Of a stretch of 23,306 nt of DNA, positions 22,889 to 23,306 are shown one piece after another. Every line of letters starts with the position of its first letter. The stretch's first letter is position 1. Made by a program: the position numbers and the translations under genes. Below the pieces are notes generated by a model, which ran no database searches, had not been told where the DNA came from, and was given only the letters and a program-made list of their open reading frames with translations. Origin of the DNA: Zetaproteobacteria bacterium (GTDB lineage Bacteria > Pseudomonadota > Zetaproteobacteria > Mariprofundales > Mariprofundaceae); NCBI GenBank assembly GCA_021545665.1, contig JAJRTX010000309.1:1-23306 (forward strand). Reading direction: 5' to 3'.

Positions 22889-23306
22889 TGTATTTATCCA
22901 CTTCATGATTTTGCATATGACGCTACAACTTGAAAATTGGAAGATGTAAAACATTAGATAAGATAAATCATGTAACTCATTGTTATACAACAATAATATT
23001 AATTGCCTATTTTTTAATCATGAACATACATCTCTTTTTTCTCACTATGATAACAAGGCATGGAGACTTTCTATCCACAAAGTTATCCACAGCTTCTGTG
23101 GATACATTTGTAACCCCTTGCAAACAAAGACTTAGCCGCTGTTCTGTCAATACTTGAAGGGTCTGTCGAAAAATCATTTTTGATACGTTAAGTTGAGATC
23201 TTGGCTAAAGGAACTTGATTCTGGTTATGATTTGTGAGTCTTTTGTATTTTTTCTATCTCATTTCTGCAATCAAGGCAAAGCTATTATTTCTACACAGGC
23301 ACAAGA
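22889..23306. other. AT-rich non-coding region with DnaA-box-like cluster (candidate replication origin)
   Basis: Four 9-mers are within one mismatch of the DnaA box TTATCCACA: TTATCCACT at 22894-22902, CTATCCACA at 23071-23079, exact TTATCCACA at 23083-23091, and the reverse-strand GTATCCACA at 23097-23105. The last two form a 9-bp palindrome (TATCCACAG-CTT-CTGTGGATA). Between about 22905 and 23040 the sequence is strongly AT-rich, like a DNA-unwinding element. No supportable gene lies here. It could be oriC or a DnaA-controlled promoter for a gene beyond the window. No dnaA, dnaN or gidA gene is visible to confirm. Confidence 0.45.

Noticed and set aside
22930..23157. A 75-codon frame across the AT-rich end region
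   Set aside because: It runs through the DnaA-box palindrome, has no ribosome binding site and no coherent protein features beyond AT-driven hydrophobic residues.
1..23306. CRISPR arrays, tRNA, rRNA genes
   Set aside because: No regularly spaced direct repeats, no tRNA cloverleaf with a TTCGANNC arm and no rRNA-like stretch were seen on either strand.

Overview
The window reads as part of a respiratory, probably chemolithotrophic, proteobacterium. It is rich in c-type cytochromes, and it carries a Cca-type tRNA nucleotidyltransferase, a ThiO-type glycine oxidase, a HemG/HemY-type protoporphyrinogen oxidase and the HpnC-HpnD-HpnE route to squalene and hopanoids. I cannot fix the taxon from sequence alone. 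A Zetaproteobacteria-like or related iron/sulfur/nitrogen-cycling lineage is a weak inference.

Layout. (1) 1-122 is the 3' end of an IS256-family insertion sequence, followed by a perfect bidirectional terminator. (2) 198-7371, minus strand, is a compact run of eleven genes. From its 5' end it encodes a diheme and a monoheme cytochrome c, three single-span membrane peptides of 34-37 residues, a 621-residue cytochrome bd-like (CydA-superfamily) membrane protein, a diheme cytochrome c, a membrane-anchored monoheme cytochrome c, a diheme cytochrome c fused to an ethylbenzene-dehydrogenase/NxrC-like heme b domain, a two-span membrane protein, and a stand-alone receiver-domain response regulator. 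(3) 7603-9039, minus, is protoporphyrinogen oxidase. (4) 9293-12135, minus, is a divergent nitrous-oxide-reductase-like copper protein followed by a monoheme cytochrome c. (5) 12753-16994, plus, is a thiol-redox/cytochrome-maturation-like run: lipoprotein, CcmH-like protein, CX3CH cytochrome-like protein, two TlpA/ResA-like thioredoxins, a CcdA-like membrane protein and a two-span membrane protein. (6) 17116-18492 is cca, 18583-19770 (minus) is thiO, and 19828-22888 is hpnCDE. (7) 22889-23306 is non-coding and AT-rich, with a cluster of DnaA-box-like sequences.

How the parts may work together. The two cytochrome/copper operons each have an almost identical FNR/FixK/DNR-type palindrome upstream (same half-sites, opposite orientation). 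This suggests joint induction by an oxygen- or NO-responsive Crp/Fnr regulator. The minus-strand cluster has eight c-heme motifs plus a probable heme b domain and a bd-like membrane core. It lacks a visible CydB, a canonical Q-loop and a molybdopterin catalytic subunit. The NosZ-like protein keeps much of the propeller and most of the CuA motif, but one CuA histidine is Met, the paired CuZ histidines of the N-terminal motif are missing, and no nosDFYL genes are present. My working hypothesis is an uncharacterised periplasmic electron-transfer chain feeding a bd-like reductase from cytochrome c rather than quinol. The neighbouring heme-synthesis and thiol-redox genes would support its assembly.
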